The notes below the pieces were generated by a model. The model ran no database searches, was not told the origin of the DNA, and saw only the letters and a program-made list of their open reading frames with translations. A program made the position numbers and the translations under genes. From Bacteroidales bacterium (GTDB lineage Bacteria > Bacteroidota > Bacteroidia > Bacteroidales > UBA932), in the NCBI GenBank assembly GCA_015060405.1, contig SUYN01000008.1:33589-84511 (forward strand): a DNA stretch of 50,923 nt. The letters are read 5' to 3'. This document shows, piece after piece, positions 25,230 to 33,325 of the stretch (the first letter of the stretch is position 1; each line of letters opens with the position of its first letter).

Positions 25230-26345
25230 ATGGAAAAAGAATTTATAGATCTTTTTGAACTGCAGACGAGGATGAAGGTGGGGGTGGAGTCACTTTTCCC
25301 GACGCAACTGTGGCTGAAGGCCGAAGTCAGTGCCATCAAGGCGCGTTCCGGAGGCCACTGCTATCTCGAACTGTCCCAGAGTGACGGAAACGGGCTCATT
25401 GCCAAGGTCGGAGCCATCATCTGGGCTTCGAAGTACAGGATACTTGCGCCGTATTTCGAGTCGGTGACCGGGTCACCGGTCCAGGTGGGCATGGTCCTGC
25501 TGGTCAGCGTACAGGTCAACTACAGCCAGCTTTATGGTTTCTCCCTGATAATAAATGACATAGATCCCGAGTACTCGCTCGGACTCAAGGAGCTTGAAAG
25601 GCAGAGGACGATTGACCGTCTCCGCGATGAAGGTCTCATGGACCTGCAGAAAGGCCTTTCGCTTCCGGATCTCCCTTACCGTTTTGCCGTCATTTCCGCA
25701 GAAGACGCTGCGGGATATCGCGACTTCATCCGCCATCTGGAGGAGAACCCTTACGGATTCAAGGTCCATACTATGCTTTATCCTGCCCTGATGCAGGGTG
25801 CTGACTGCCCCTCGTCGATCGTTTCCGCTCTTGATGCCGTGCTCGATGATCCGGAAGGGTATGATGCCGTGCTTGTCCTCCGCGGAGGAGGCTCCAGACT
25901 GGACCTTTCTGCATTCGATGACTACGGCCTTGCAGCTGCAATCTCGCAGTATCCGCTGCCTGTGCTGACGGCGATCGGTCATGATCAGGATCACCACGTC
26001 GCCGACATGGTCGCATATGAACATGTCAAGACTCCGACCGCGCTTGCCGACTTCATCCTTTCCATCTACGAGGACGAGGATGCCAGGATATCGTCCTACC
26101 AGATGCGCCTCAAGATGGCCTTTTCAATGAAGATCGCAGCGATGGAATCCGCCCTTCAGGTGCTTCAGACCAGGATACTTTCTTCGGATCCGCGCAAGAT
26201 CGTGGAGAGGGGTTATGCCCTCGTGCTTGATGATGCCGGAGTCGTGGTCAAGGGCGTGGGAGGACGAAGCAGGGGAGACAAGGTGTCCCTGATGTTTCCT
26301 GACGGAACACTGGACTGTGTGGTAGATTCGGTAAAATGTTCTTAA
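25230..26345 (+). CDS. xseA: Exodeoxyribonuclease VII large subunit
   Basis: This 371-residue catalytic subunit of exonuclease VII degrades single-stranded DNA from both ends. I start at the ATG at 25230 (MEKEFIDLFELQTRMKVGVE); upstream codons overlap the promoter region. An N-terminal OB fold (about residues 5-100, LWLKAEVSAIKARSGGHCYLEL) is followed by the nuclease domain with DAVLVLRGGGSRLDL, AIGHDQDHHVADMVA and TPTALADF. The helical region that follows is shorter than in E. coli XseA, as usual in Bacteroidota. The end DPRKIVERGYALVLDDAGVV is typical. xseB follows after 16 bases. Confidence 0.93.
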   Translation: MEKEFIDLFELQTRMKVGVESLFPTQLWLKAEVSAIKARSGGHCYLELSQSDGNGLIAKVGAIIWASKYRILAPYFESVTGSPVQVGMVLLVSVQVNYSQLYGFSLIINDIDPEYSLGLKELERQRTIDRLRDEGLMDLQKGLSLPDLPYRFAVISAEDAAGYRDFIRHLEENPYGFKVHTMLYPALMQGADCPSSIVSALDAVLDDPEGYDAVLVLRGGGSRLDLSAFDDYGLAAAISQYPLPVLTAIGHDQDHHVADMVAYEHVKTPTALADFILSIYEDEDARISSYQMRLKMAFSMKIAAMESALQVLQTRILSSDPRKIVERGYALVLDDAGVVVKGVGGRSRGDKVSLMFPDGTLDCVVDSVKCS

Positions 26346-26361
26346 ACTTTCGGATAAGTGT

Positions 26362-26553
26362 ATGGAAGAGAGATTTGATTATGCAGCCGCCGTCGAGGAG
26401 CTCGAGGCGATTGCGCAGAAGGTTGAAGACCCTAAGACAGGAATAGAAGAGATAGACAGATACATAGCCAGGACGGAAGAGCTGATCAAGGCCTGCCGTG
26501 CGTATCTGAGAGGTGCCCGCGAAAAGCTCGTGGAAATGAATGAAAATAATTAA
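26362..26553 (+). CDS. xseB: Exodeoxyribonuclease VII small subunit
   Basis: This 63-residue helical protein has the family pattern FDYAAAVEELEAIAQKVEDP, followed by a second helix with EELIKACRAYLRGAREKL. Several small subunits bind the helical arm of XseA and control its activity. It lies between xseA and glgB with gaps of 16 and 11 bases, so the glycogen genes are probably co-transcribed with exonuclease VII. Confidence 0.92.
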   Translation: MEERFDYAAAVEELEAIAQKVEDPKTGIEEIDRYIARTEELIKACRAYLRGAREKLVEMNENN

Positions 26554-26564
26554 AAGTTAAATAT

Positions 26565-28580
26565 ATGTGCGCTAAGAAAAAGAAAATGATATACGATGCC
26601 GACAAATGGCTCAAGCCATATAAGGACGTGATCGACAGAAGGCATGCAATGATTCTCGGGATGAAGGAGAGGATGTCTGTGGACGGGAAGCTGAGCAACG
26701 GCATGAACAACCACATCTTCTATGGAATGCATCGGGATGGCGACGGCGGATGGATATTCCGCGAGTGGGCTCCGAACGCGACGAAGATCTACCTCATCGG
26801 CGAGTTCAACAACTGGAAACGCACGGAGGCCTATGCGCTCAGGCCTATAGGAGGCGGAAACTGGGAGATCAGGCTCAGCGACATGTTCCTCAGCCACGGC
26901 ACCTTGTACAAGCTCTTCATCGAGTGGCCTGGCGGGGGCGGCGAAAGGCTTCCTGCCTACCTCAACAGGGCTGTGCAGGATCCTGTCACCAAGCAGTTCT
27001 GCGCACAGGTTTGGGAGCCGGAGCAGCCATATCAGTGGAGGGACCGCAAGCCGGGAAAGAGGGAGCATCCTCTGATCTACGAGTGTCACATAGGCATGGC
27101 GACTGAAGATGAAAAGGTCGGCACTTTCGAGGAATTCCGTCTGAATGTCCTTCCTAAGGTGGCGGAACTGGGATATGATACGCTTCAGATCATGGCTCTC
27201 CAGGAGCATCCGTACTACGGTTCCTTCGGTTATCAGGTGGCCAATTTCTATGCATTAAGTTCAAGGTTCGGCACGCCGGAGGAGTTCAAGGCCCTGGTGG
27301 ATGACGCCCACGACCTCGGCATAGCCGTGGTGATGGACATCGTTCATTCGCACTCGGTGGATAATGAGGCTGAAGGCCTTGGAATGTTTGACGGCAAGGA
27401 GGACCTGTATTTCTATAACGGATGGCAGGGACGTCATCCTGCATGGGGCTCGAGGTGCTTTGACTATGGCAAGGATGAGACCAAATATTTCCTTCTGTCC
27501 AACTGCAAGTACTGGATGGAGGAGTACCATATCGACGGCTTCCGCTTCGACGGAGTGACTTCGATGCTGTATTGGGACCATGGCCTGGAGAAGGCCTTCG
27601 TCGGATATGAGAACTACTTCAACCAGGGAGTCGATGACAATGCCATAGCTTACCTTGCGCTGGCCAACATCCTCATCCATGAGATGAATGAGGACGCGTT
27701 CACTATCGCCGAGGATGTCAGCGGCATGGCCGGACTTGCTGCTCCGATAGAGGCCGGCGGCGTGGGTTTCAATTTCAGAATGAGCATGGGAGTCGCGGAC
27801 AACTGGATAAAGTGGATAAAGGAACTGTCTGACGACCAGTGGAGCGTAGGAGAGATATGGTGGCAGCTCACCAACAAGCGTGAGGACGAAAAGACCATCA
27901 GCTATGCGGAATGTCATGATCAGGCCATGGTCGGAGACAAGACCATCGCTTTCAGACTCATGGACAAGGAGATGTATTTCTCTATGAACAAGGATTCGCA
28001 GTCACCTGTGGTGGACAGGGGAATGGCCCTGCACAAGATGATCCGTCTGGTGACCATGGCGACTTGCGGAGACGGCTACCTCACCTTCATGGGTAACGAG
28101 TTCGGACATCCGGAGTGGATAGACTTCCCTCGTGAAGGAAACGGCTGGTCCTATAAGCATGCCCGCAGACAGTGGTCTCTTGCAGAACCGGACTATCTGA
28201 GATACAGGTATTTGAGAAATTTTGACCGTGCGATGATAGCTCTGGCGCGTCAGGAAGGCATTCTTGATGAGAAACCGGAACTTTTTGTACAGGATGAAGA
28301 GAAAAAAATACTTATTTTCAAAAGAAAAAATTGTATCTTTGCGCTCAATTTTAACCCCACCTCCTCTTTCGCTGATTACGGCTTTGCTGTTCCGGCAGGA
28401 AAATACGAGGCGGTACTTGACTCGGACGAAAACGAATTTGACGGCTTCTCCAGACTACGGACTGGGGAGGAGCATTTTAGTGTACCGTCCAAGAGTGAGA
28501 ACGGCAATGGAAAGTATGACCATTCATTGTCGCTATATCTGCCGAGCAGATGTGCTGTGGTGCTGAAAAAGATTGATTAG
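26565..28580 (+). CDS. glgB: 1,4-alpha-glucan branching enzyme (GH13, eukaryote-like)
   Basis: This 671-residue enzyme introduces alpha-1,6 branches into glycogen. An N-terminal CBM48 domain (FREWAPNATKIYLIGEFNNW) precedes the GH13 barrel. The nucleophile is D329 in DGFRFDGV, the acid/base is E383 in TIAEDVSGM, and the third acid is D452 in CHDQAMVGDKT. The wording of these motifs resembles eukaryotic branching enzymes (GH13_8) more than E. coli GlgB. The start is MCAKKKKM; a second Met at residue 8 could also serve. Near the 3' end an AT-rich patch (28300-28350) carries a promoter-like box. It heads the glycogen module, 11 bases after xseB. Confidence 0.94.
   Translation: MCAKKKKMIYDADKWLKPYKDVIDRRHAMILGMKERMSVDGKLSNGMNNHIFYGMHRDGDGGWIFREWAPNATKIYLIGEFNNWKRTEAYALRPIGGGNWEIRLSDMFLSHGTLYKLFIEWPGGGGERLPAYLNRAVQDPVTKQFCAQVWEPEQPYQWRDRKPGKREHPLIYECHIGMATEDEKVGTFEEFRLNVLPKVAELGYDTLQIMALQEHPYYGSFGYQVANFYALSSRFGTPEEFKALVDDAHDLGIAVVMDIVHSHSVDNEAEGLGMFDGKEDLYFYNGWQGRHPAWGSRCFDYGKDETKYFLLSNCKYWMEEYHIDGFRFDGVTSMLYWDHGLEKAFVGYENYFNQGVDDNAIAYLALANILIHEMNEDAFTIAEDVSGMAGLAAPIEAGGVGFNFRMSMGVADNWIKWIKELSDDQWSVGEIWWQLTNKREDEKTISYAECHDQAMVGDKTIAFRLMDKEMYFSMNKDSQSPVVDRGMALHKMIRLVTMATCGDGYLTFMGNEFGHPEWIDFPREGNGWSYKHARRQWSLAEPDYLRYRYLRNFDRAMIALARQEGILDEKPELFVQDEEKKILIFKRKNCIFALNFNPTSSFADYGFAVPAGKYEAVLDSDENEFDGFSRLRTGEEHFSVPSKSENGNGKYDHSLSLYLPSRCAVVLKKID
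28334..28341 (+). promoter_or_regulatory. Promoter-like -7 box inside the 3' part of glgB
   Basis: TATCTTTG, followed by C, matches the Bacteroidota -7 consensus and lies in an unusually AT-rich patch of the coding sequence (about 28300-28350). No clear TTTG is found 19-20 bases upstream. It could drive the debranching enzyme and later genes independently of xseAB. Confidence 0.35.
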
Positions 28581-28606
28581 AAATAACTTACAAAAACATA
28601 TTGAAT

Positions 28607-30535
28607 ATGGCTTTTCTGAAATTCAACAAGTCCGAACTGGTCAACCTGGAGTACTCGCTCAAGCGTGAGCTCATCACGGCGAACGAGTCCGGTGCGTATT
28701 GCAACACGTCCATCGTGACCTGCAATACGAGGAAGTACCACGGACTGCTTGCTGTACCGGTGGAGGAGCTCGGCGGAGGAAAATTCATGCTGCTTTCCTC
28801 TCTTGACGAGAGTCTGGTCATGGGTGGCAAACAGTTCAATCTCGGCATTCACTGCTACGGTGATGTGTATGAGCCGAAAGGACATAAGTACATCATTGAC
28901 TTTGATGCGGATCCGGTTCCGGTAGTAACCTACAAGGTTGGTGGAATCATCTTCACCAAGACTATCATGATGGTCCCTGACAACGATCAGGTGCTCATCA
29001 AGTATGAACTTATTCAGGCTCCGGCCAAGATCTCGCTTGTGCTTAAGCCTTTCCTTGCATTCAGAAGTATACACGGCCTTACGCATCAGAATCCCGAAGC
29101 GTACACAGGATATGATGAACTGGACGGCGGAGTGTCTTTCCGTCTCTACGACGGCTTCCCTGATCTCCATCTCCAGACTTCTGCACAGGCCGCATTCAAA
29201 TATCAGCCATATTGGTACAACGGTGTGACATATTCCGACGAGTACCGCCGCGGCTTCGACTGCCGTGAGGACCTTTTCGTTCCGGGATCGTTCTCACTCG
29301 ACATGAAGCCGGGTGACTCCGTGGTCTTCTCGGCTTCAGTGACTGAAGTCAATCCGAGGGGGCTCAAGAGGAAGTTCACCGACATTCTCAAGAAGATGGA
29401 TCCCGTGGAGACTTACCACGACCTCCTCGTGCATAATGCCGAGATGTTCAAGTGCCACAACGGTGACAGGGCGCAGATCAACGCCGGCTACTCGTGGCTT
29501 GAGACAGGACTTCTCCGTGAGACGATCGTTTCACTTCCTGGTCTCACCCTTTATGCAAACGGCGACTGTGCGGAATTCGAGAAGATACTCGACACTCTCA
29601 TAGCTGACGAGCAGGAACGTCTCTTCCATCGTACCACACAGTGTGAGGCGCCGCTCAGACTCACCGAGACCATCCAGCAGTACATCCGCTTCAGCGGCAA
29701 GGAAAGACAGATCTGGAAGAAATATGGCGAGACCCTCAAGGGTATCATCGAGAGCTATGCTCCGGGCCGCAGAAAAGAGATAACCATGCATCCTAACGGC
29801 CTTCTCTGGGCGCAGATGGATGGTGTGGCCCTCTCATGGATGAATGCATATGTGTACGGCCGCCCTGTGACCGAAAGAGCCGGTTATCAGGTGGAGACCA
29901 ATGCATTCTGGTACAATGCCCTCTGCTTTGCCATCGACATGGAGAACAAATACGGTCTCAAGAAGAGCGATTTCGTTCAGAAATGGACGCCGGTACGCGA
30001 CCTTGTGAAACAGAATTTCCAGCCTACATTCTGGAGACCTGACTGGGGCTATCTCGTAGACTACGTCGGAAACGGCCCTCAGGATCAGGCAGTGAGACCG
30101 AACATACTCTTCCCTATCTACCTGGAATATTGTCCTGTTGAGGATGAAGTGGTTTCGGAGGTAGTCATGACAATCAACGACGAACTCGTGACAAAGAGGG
30201 GACTCAGGTCGCTCTCACCACGAAATGAGGCATACAGGGGAGTGTACGAGGGATCGCAGATAGACCGCGACCTCGCATATCACCAGGGCTGTGCCTTCCC
30301 GGCACTTCTTGCCCCATATATTGATGTCTGCTTCAGGATGATGGGCGAAACGTTCTACAACAGAGCGAAATATCTCGTGGAAGGATTCTTCGAGGACATC
30401 AGCAAGCATGGTGTAGGTGCATTCTCCGAGCTTTATGACGGAGACCCGCCTCACGAACCGCATGGTGCGATCGCTTCCGCAATGAGTACTGCGGCACTTT
30501 TGAGAATAGCATATATTATGGAACAATACAAATAA
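28607..30535 (+). CDS. Glycogen debranching enzyme (amylo-alpha-1,6-glucosidase, GH133-like)
   Basis: This 642-residue protein begins at the ATG at 28607; the two codons before it start with TTG. The N-terminal domain (about residues 1-230) has the archaeal/bacterial type GDE_N pattern, including SIVTCNTRKYHGLLA. The C-terminal (alpha/alpha)6 barrel (about 280-640) contains NAGYSWLETGLLRET, DTLIADEQERLFHRTTQCEA, AQMDGVALSW, VETNAFWYNALCFA and PHEPHGAIASAMSTA. Acidic residues in the barrel are the expected hydrolytic centre. Such enzymes remove alpha-1,6-linked glucose stubs left by phosphorylase or amylase. It follows glgB after 26 bases and precedes a glycosyltransferase in the same direction. 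Confidence 0.9.
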   Translation: MAFLKFNKSELVNLEYSLKRELITANESGAYCNTSIVTCNTRKYHGLLAVPVEELGGGKFMLLSSLDESLVMGGKQFNLGIHCYGDVYEPKGHKYIIDFDADPVPVVTYKVGGIIFTKTIMMVPDNDQVLIKYELIQAPAKISLVLKPFLAFRSIHGLTHQNPEAYTGYDELDGGVSFRLYDGFPDLHLQTSAQAAFKYQPYWYNGVTYSDEYRRGFDCREDLFVPGSFSLDMKPGDSVVFSASVTEVNPRGLKRKFTDILKKMDPVETYHDLLVHNAEMFKCHNGDRAQINAGYSWLETGLLRETIVSLPGLTLYANGDCAEFEKILDTLIADEQERLFHRTTQCEAPLRLTETIQQYIRFSGKERQIWKKYGETLKGIIESYAPGRRKEITMHPNGLLWAQMDGVALSWMNAYVYGRPVTERAGYQVETNAFWYNALCFAIDMENKYGLKKSDFVQKWTPVRDLVKQNFQPTFWRPDWGYLVDYVGNGPQDQAVRPNILFPIYLEYCPVEDEVVSEVVMTINDELVTKRGLRSLSPRNEAYRGVYEGSQIDRDLAYHQGCAFPALLAPYIDVCFRMMGETFYNRAKYLVEGFFEDISKHGVGAFSELYDGDPPHEPHGAIASAMSTAALLRIAYIMEQYK

Positions 30536-30543
30536 GGAGGAGG
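30536..30543 (+). promoter_or_regulatory. Unusually strong Shine-Dalgarno sequence before the GT4 gene
   Basis: GGAGGAGG lies 7 bases before the ATG at 30551. Genes of this phylum rarely have such sequences, and I saw none of this strength before the other genes here. Confidence 0.6.
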
Positions 30544-30550
30544 AAAGATT

Positions 30551-31849
30551 ATGAGAGTTCTGATGTTCGGATGGGAGTTCCCTCCTCATATCGCAGGAGG
30601 TCTCGGAACAGCCTGCTACGGCATGACCAAGGGTCTTGCCTACAATGATGTCGATGTTCTTTTCGTGATGCCTTCAGCTTCAGGTGATGAGGATGAAAGC
30701 GCTGTGAAGATCATCAATGCAAGCGATGTAGCCATCGACACTGTAAGTGCGACTGTGGACGAGTTCCTCGGAAAGGTGCAGTTCGTCCATATCGGCACAA
30801 ACATGATTCCTTACGTGGATCCTCAGGACTTCACCACCATGGTGGAGGAGGAACGCAAGAGACAGATCAAGAGCTTCCGCGTCCAGTACGGACAGAAATA
30901 TAAGTTCTCCGGCAAATACGGAGCCAACCTCATGGAAGAGGTGGCCCGCTATGCTATGGTGGGAGCAACCATTGCAATGCAGTACAAGGACCAGTTCGAC
31001 GTGATCCACGCCCATGACTGGCTTACCTATCTTGCAGGTATCGCTGCCAAGCAGCTGACAGGCAAGCCTCTTGTGGTGCACATGCATGCGACTTCATATG
31101 ACCGTGCAAGTGACGATCAGGTCGATACACGTGTGGTTGACCTCGAGACAAAGGGTATGATGGCTGCCGATAAGGTGATGGCTGTGAGTGAGCTGACAAG
31201 AAACATCTGTATCAACAGATACGGCATCGCACCGGAGAAGGTGGTTGCAGTCCACAATGCCGTCGACTTTACAGGCCGCGAGAAGATCGAGGTCGAGAGG
31301 AATGTGAAGGAGAAGGTGGTTACCTTCCTGGGCCGAGTGACTTATCAGAAAGGCCCTGAGTACTTCATCGAGGCTGCTGCAAAGGTCCTCAAGAGATGCA
31401 GGAATGTCCGTTTCGTGATGGCTGGAAGCGGTGATATGCTCAACAGGTGTATCCGCCACGTCGCACGTCTCGGCATTTCAGACAGATTCCATTTCACAGG
31501 CTTCCTCCGCGGAAAGGAGGTGCACAAGATGTTCGCTTTGTCGGATGTGTATGTGATGCCGTCGATATCGGAGCCTTTCGGTATTTCTCCGCTTGAGGCG
31601 ATGCAGACGAATGTGCCTTCCATCATCTCCAAGCAGTCGGGTTGTGCAGAGATCCTCAAGTACGCCCTCAAGGTGGACTTCTGGGATGTGGATGCCATGT
31701 CTGACGTGATATATGGTCTGCTCCAGTATCCTGCTATAGCTTCTCTTGCTGCGCGCTGCGGCTATGAGGAGGTCAACAGCATCAAGTGGAACGATGTGGC
31801 AGCCAAGATCAAGGGTATTTATCAGGAAGTCATCGATGCTTCCAAGTAA
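30551..31849 (+). CDS. GT4-family glycosyltransferase, glycogen-synthase-like
   Basis: This 432-residue GT-B enzyme has an N-terminal lobe starting MRVLMFGWEFPPHIAGGLGT, typical of starch/glycogen-synthase-like and sucrose-synthase-like enzymes. The acceptor-side motif FDVIHAHDWLTYLAGI and VVHMHATSYDRA follow. The C-terminal lobe carries the donor-site GRVTYQKGPEYFIEAA, and E-x7-E in SISEPFGISPLEAM. The position between a debranching enzyme and a GH57 amylase supports a role in alpha-glucan metabolism, possibly priming or elongating glycogen or a maltooligosaccharide. The sugar donor cannot be read from the sequence. It is preceded by an exceptional Shine-Dalgarno sequence. Confidence 0.88.
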   Translation: MRVLMFGWEFPPHIAGGLGTACYGMTKGLAYNDVDVLFVMPSASGDEDESAVKIINASDVAIDTVSATVDEFLGKVQFVHIGTNMIPYVDPQDFTTMVEEERKRQIKSFRVQYGQKYKFSGKYGANLMEEVARYAMVGATIAMQYKDQFDVIHAHDWLTYLAGIAAKQLTGKPLVVHMHATSYDRASDDQVDTRVVDLETKGMMAADKVMAVSELTRNICINRYGIAPEKVVAVHNAVDFTGREKIEVERNVKEKVVTFLGRVTYQKGPEYFIEAAAKVLKRCRNVRFVMAGSGDMLNRCIRHVARLGISDRFHFTGFLRGKEVHKMFALSDVYVMPSISEPFGISPLEAMQTNVPSIISKQSGCAEILKYALKVDFWDVDAMSDVIYGLLQYPAIASLAARCGYEEVNSIKWNDVAAKIKGIYQEVIDASK

Positions 31850-31878
31850 CAGGAAAAAGAATAAACAAAAGATATATT

Positions 31879-33231
31879 ATGAAAAAGAGTATTTGTCTGT
31901 ATTTTCAGGTCCATCAGCCAGCCAGATTGAGACTGTACAGATTCTTTGACATCGGAAAGGATTCGCATTATTATGATGACTTTGCGAACCGCACTATCCT
32001 CAGAAGAGTGGCGCAGAAGTGCTATCTTCCAATGAACGCCCTCCTTCTTGACCTCATCGAGGCAAACAAGGGCGCATTCAAGGTGGCTTTCTCCATTTCG
32101 GGAACAGTCCTCGAGCAGTTCGACAGATATGCTCCTGAGGTGATAGAGAGCTTCCGCAAGCTCGCCCAGACAGGCAATGTGGAATTCCTCTCAGAGACTT
32201 ACTATCACTCTCTGGCGTCTCTCCAGTCGCCTATCGAGTTCAAGAACCAGGTCCTCAAGCACAAGGCTGCCATCGAGCACTATTTCGGAGTGACTCCTAA
32301 GGCGTTCAGAAACACAGAGCTCATCTATTCGGATGCAATCGGTGAGATGGTGTACGACATGGGCTTCAAGACCATGCTTACAGAAGGAGCAAAGCACATC
32401 ATGGGATGGAAGAGCCCTAACTTCGTGTATAACTGCGCACAGGCTTCAGGCCTGAAGCTCCTGCTCAAGAACTCCAGCCTCAGCGACGACATCGCATTCC
32501 GCTTCTCGGACCGCAACTGGGCCGACTGGCCTCTTACAGGCGAGAAGTATCTCTCATGGCTGAAGGCCGCAGGTCAGAACGATGACATCATCAACCTCTT
32601 CATGGACTATGAGACCTTCGGCGAGCATCAGAAATCTGCAAGCGGAATATTCGACTTCATGAGATATTTCCCTGAGGCAGTGATCGCTGACGGACAGTTC
32701 GAGTTCGTGACCCCTTCACAGGCTGCCAAGAAACACAGGAGTGTGGGAGAGATCGACGTTATGGATCCAATCTCCTGGGCTGACGAAGAGCGTGACGTTA
32801 CAGCATGGCTTGGCAACGAGCTTCAGAACGATGCCTTCAACAAACTCTACGAACAGGAAGAGAAGCTTGCCCTCCTCAATGACGAGGCGCTTTGGTCTGA
32901 CTTCGGTCACCTTCAGGAGAGCGACCACTTCTATTATATGTGTACGAAGTTCTTCTCGGACGGAGCCGTTCATAAATATTTCAACCCGTATGACACTCCA
33001 TATGAGGCATTTATCAACTATATGAACGTTTTGAGCGATTTTATTTTGCGAGTTGATGATGCAATTTCCGTTTCAGATGTTAACTTTGCACCCGCAAAGA
33101 AGGAGAAGGCTCCTGCAAAGAAGGCTCCTGCAAAGAAGGCCGCTCCGAAGAAAGCCGCTGTAAAGGCCGCCCCTAAGAAAAAGGCTGCGACGGCGAAGAA
33201 GGCAACGGCAAAGAAGACTGCAAAGAAATAA
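31879..33231 (+). CDS. GH57 alpha-amylase/glucanotransferase with a lysine-alanine-proline-rich tail
   Basis: This 450-residue protein starts at the ATG at 31879 (MKKSICLYFQVHQPARLR), the GH57 N-terminal motif; the open codons upstream overlap the GT4 gene. The catalytic residues fit GH57: nucleophile E147 in FRNTELIYSD and acid/base D243 in LFMDYETFGEHQ. Residues 404-450 form a tail with 19 Lys, 18 Ala and 5 Pro among 47 residues, built from APAKK-like units and ending in TAKK. This tail resembles histone-H1-like polycations and is not part of the GH57 fold. It might bind nucleic acid, polyphosphate, ribosomes or the glycogen particle. No signal peptide is seen, so the enzyme is cytoplasmic. 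The gene lies inside the glycogen cluster. Confidence 0.92.
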   Translation: MKKSICLYFQVHQPARLRLYRFFDIGKDSHYYDDFANRTILRRVAQKCYLPMNALLLDLIEANKGAFKVAFSISGTVLEQFDRYAPEVIESFRKLAQTGNVEFLSETYYHSLASLQSPIEFKNQVLKHKAAIEHYFGVTPKAFRNTELIYSDAIGEMVYDMGFKTMLTEGAKHIMGWKSPNFVYNCAQASGLKLLLKNSSLSDDIAFRFSDRNWADWPLTGEKYLSWLKAAGQNDDIINLFMDYETFGEHQKSASGIFDFMRYFPEAVIADGQFEFVTPSQAAKKHRSVGEIDVMDPISWADEERDVTAWLGNELQNDAFNKLYEQEEKLALLNDEALWSDFGHLQESDHFYYMCTKFFSDGAVHKYFNPYDTPYEAFINYMNVLSDFILRVDDAISVSDVNFAPAKKEKAPAKKAPAKKAAPKKAAVKAAPKKKAATAKKATAKKTAKK

Positions 33232-33234
33232 GAC

Positions 33235-33304
33235 CTGACGAAAGTCAGTGGGTTAAACCCGATAGAATTATCCCCGGACGGAACTGAAGAAGTTCCGGCC
33301 GGGG
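33235..33304 (+). promoter_or_regulatory. Hairpin-rich intercistronic region before the synthase-phosphorylase gene
   Basis: CTGAC-GAAA-GTCAG (33235-33248) is a GNRA-capped hairpin four bases after the GH57 stop. A second hairpin at 33272-33304 has CCCCGG pairing with CCGGGG, and inside it CGGAACT with AGTTCCG around a 5-base loop, 13 bp with one A-G mismatch. No T run follows, so a stability or processing element is more likely than a terminator. Confidence 0.55.
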
Positions 33305-33325
33305 TAAATAAATGATTAATATATA

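Noticed and set aside
33088..33231. Lysine-rich tail of GH57 as a frameshift or sequencing artefact
   Set aside because: The tail uses varied codons in the same frame as the catalytic domain and ends in a normal stop, so it looks genuinely coding.
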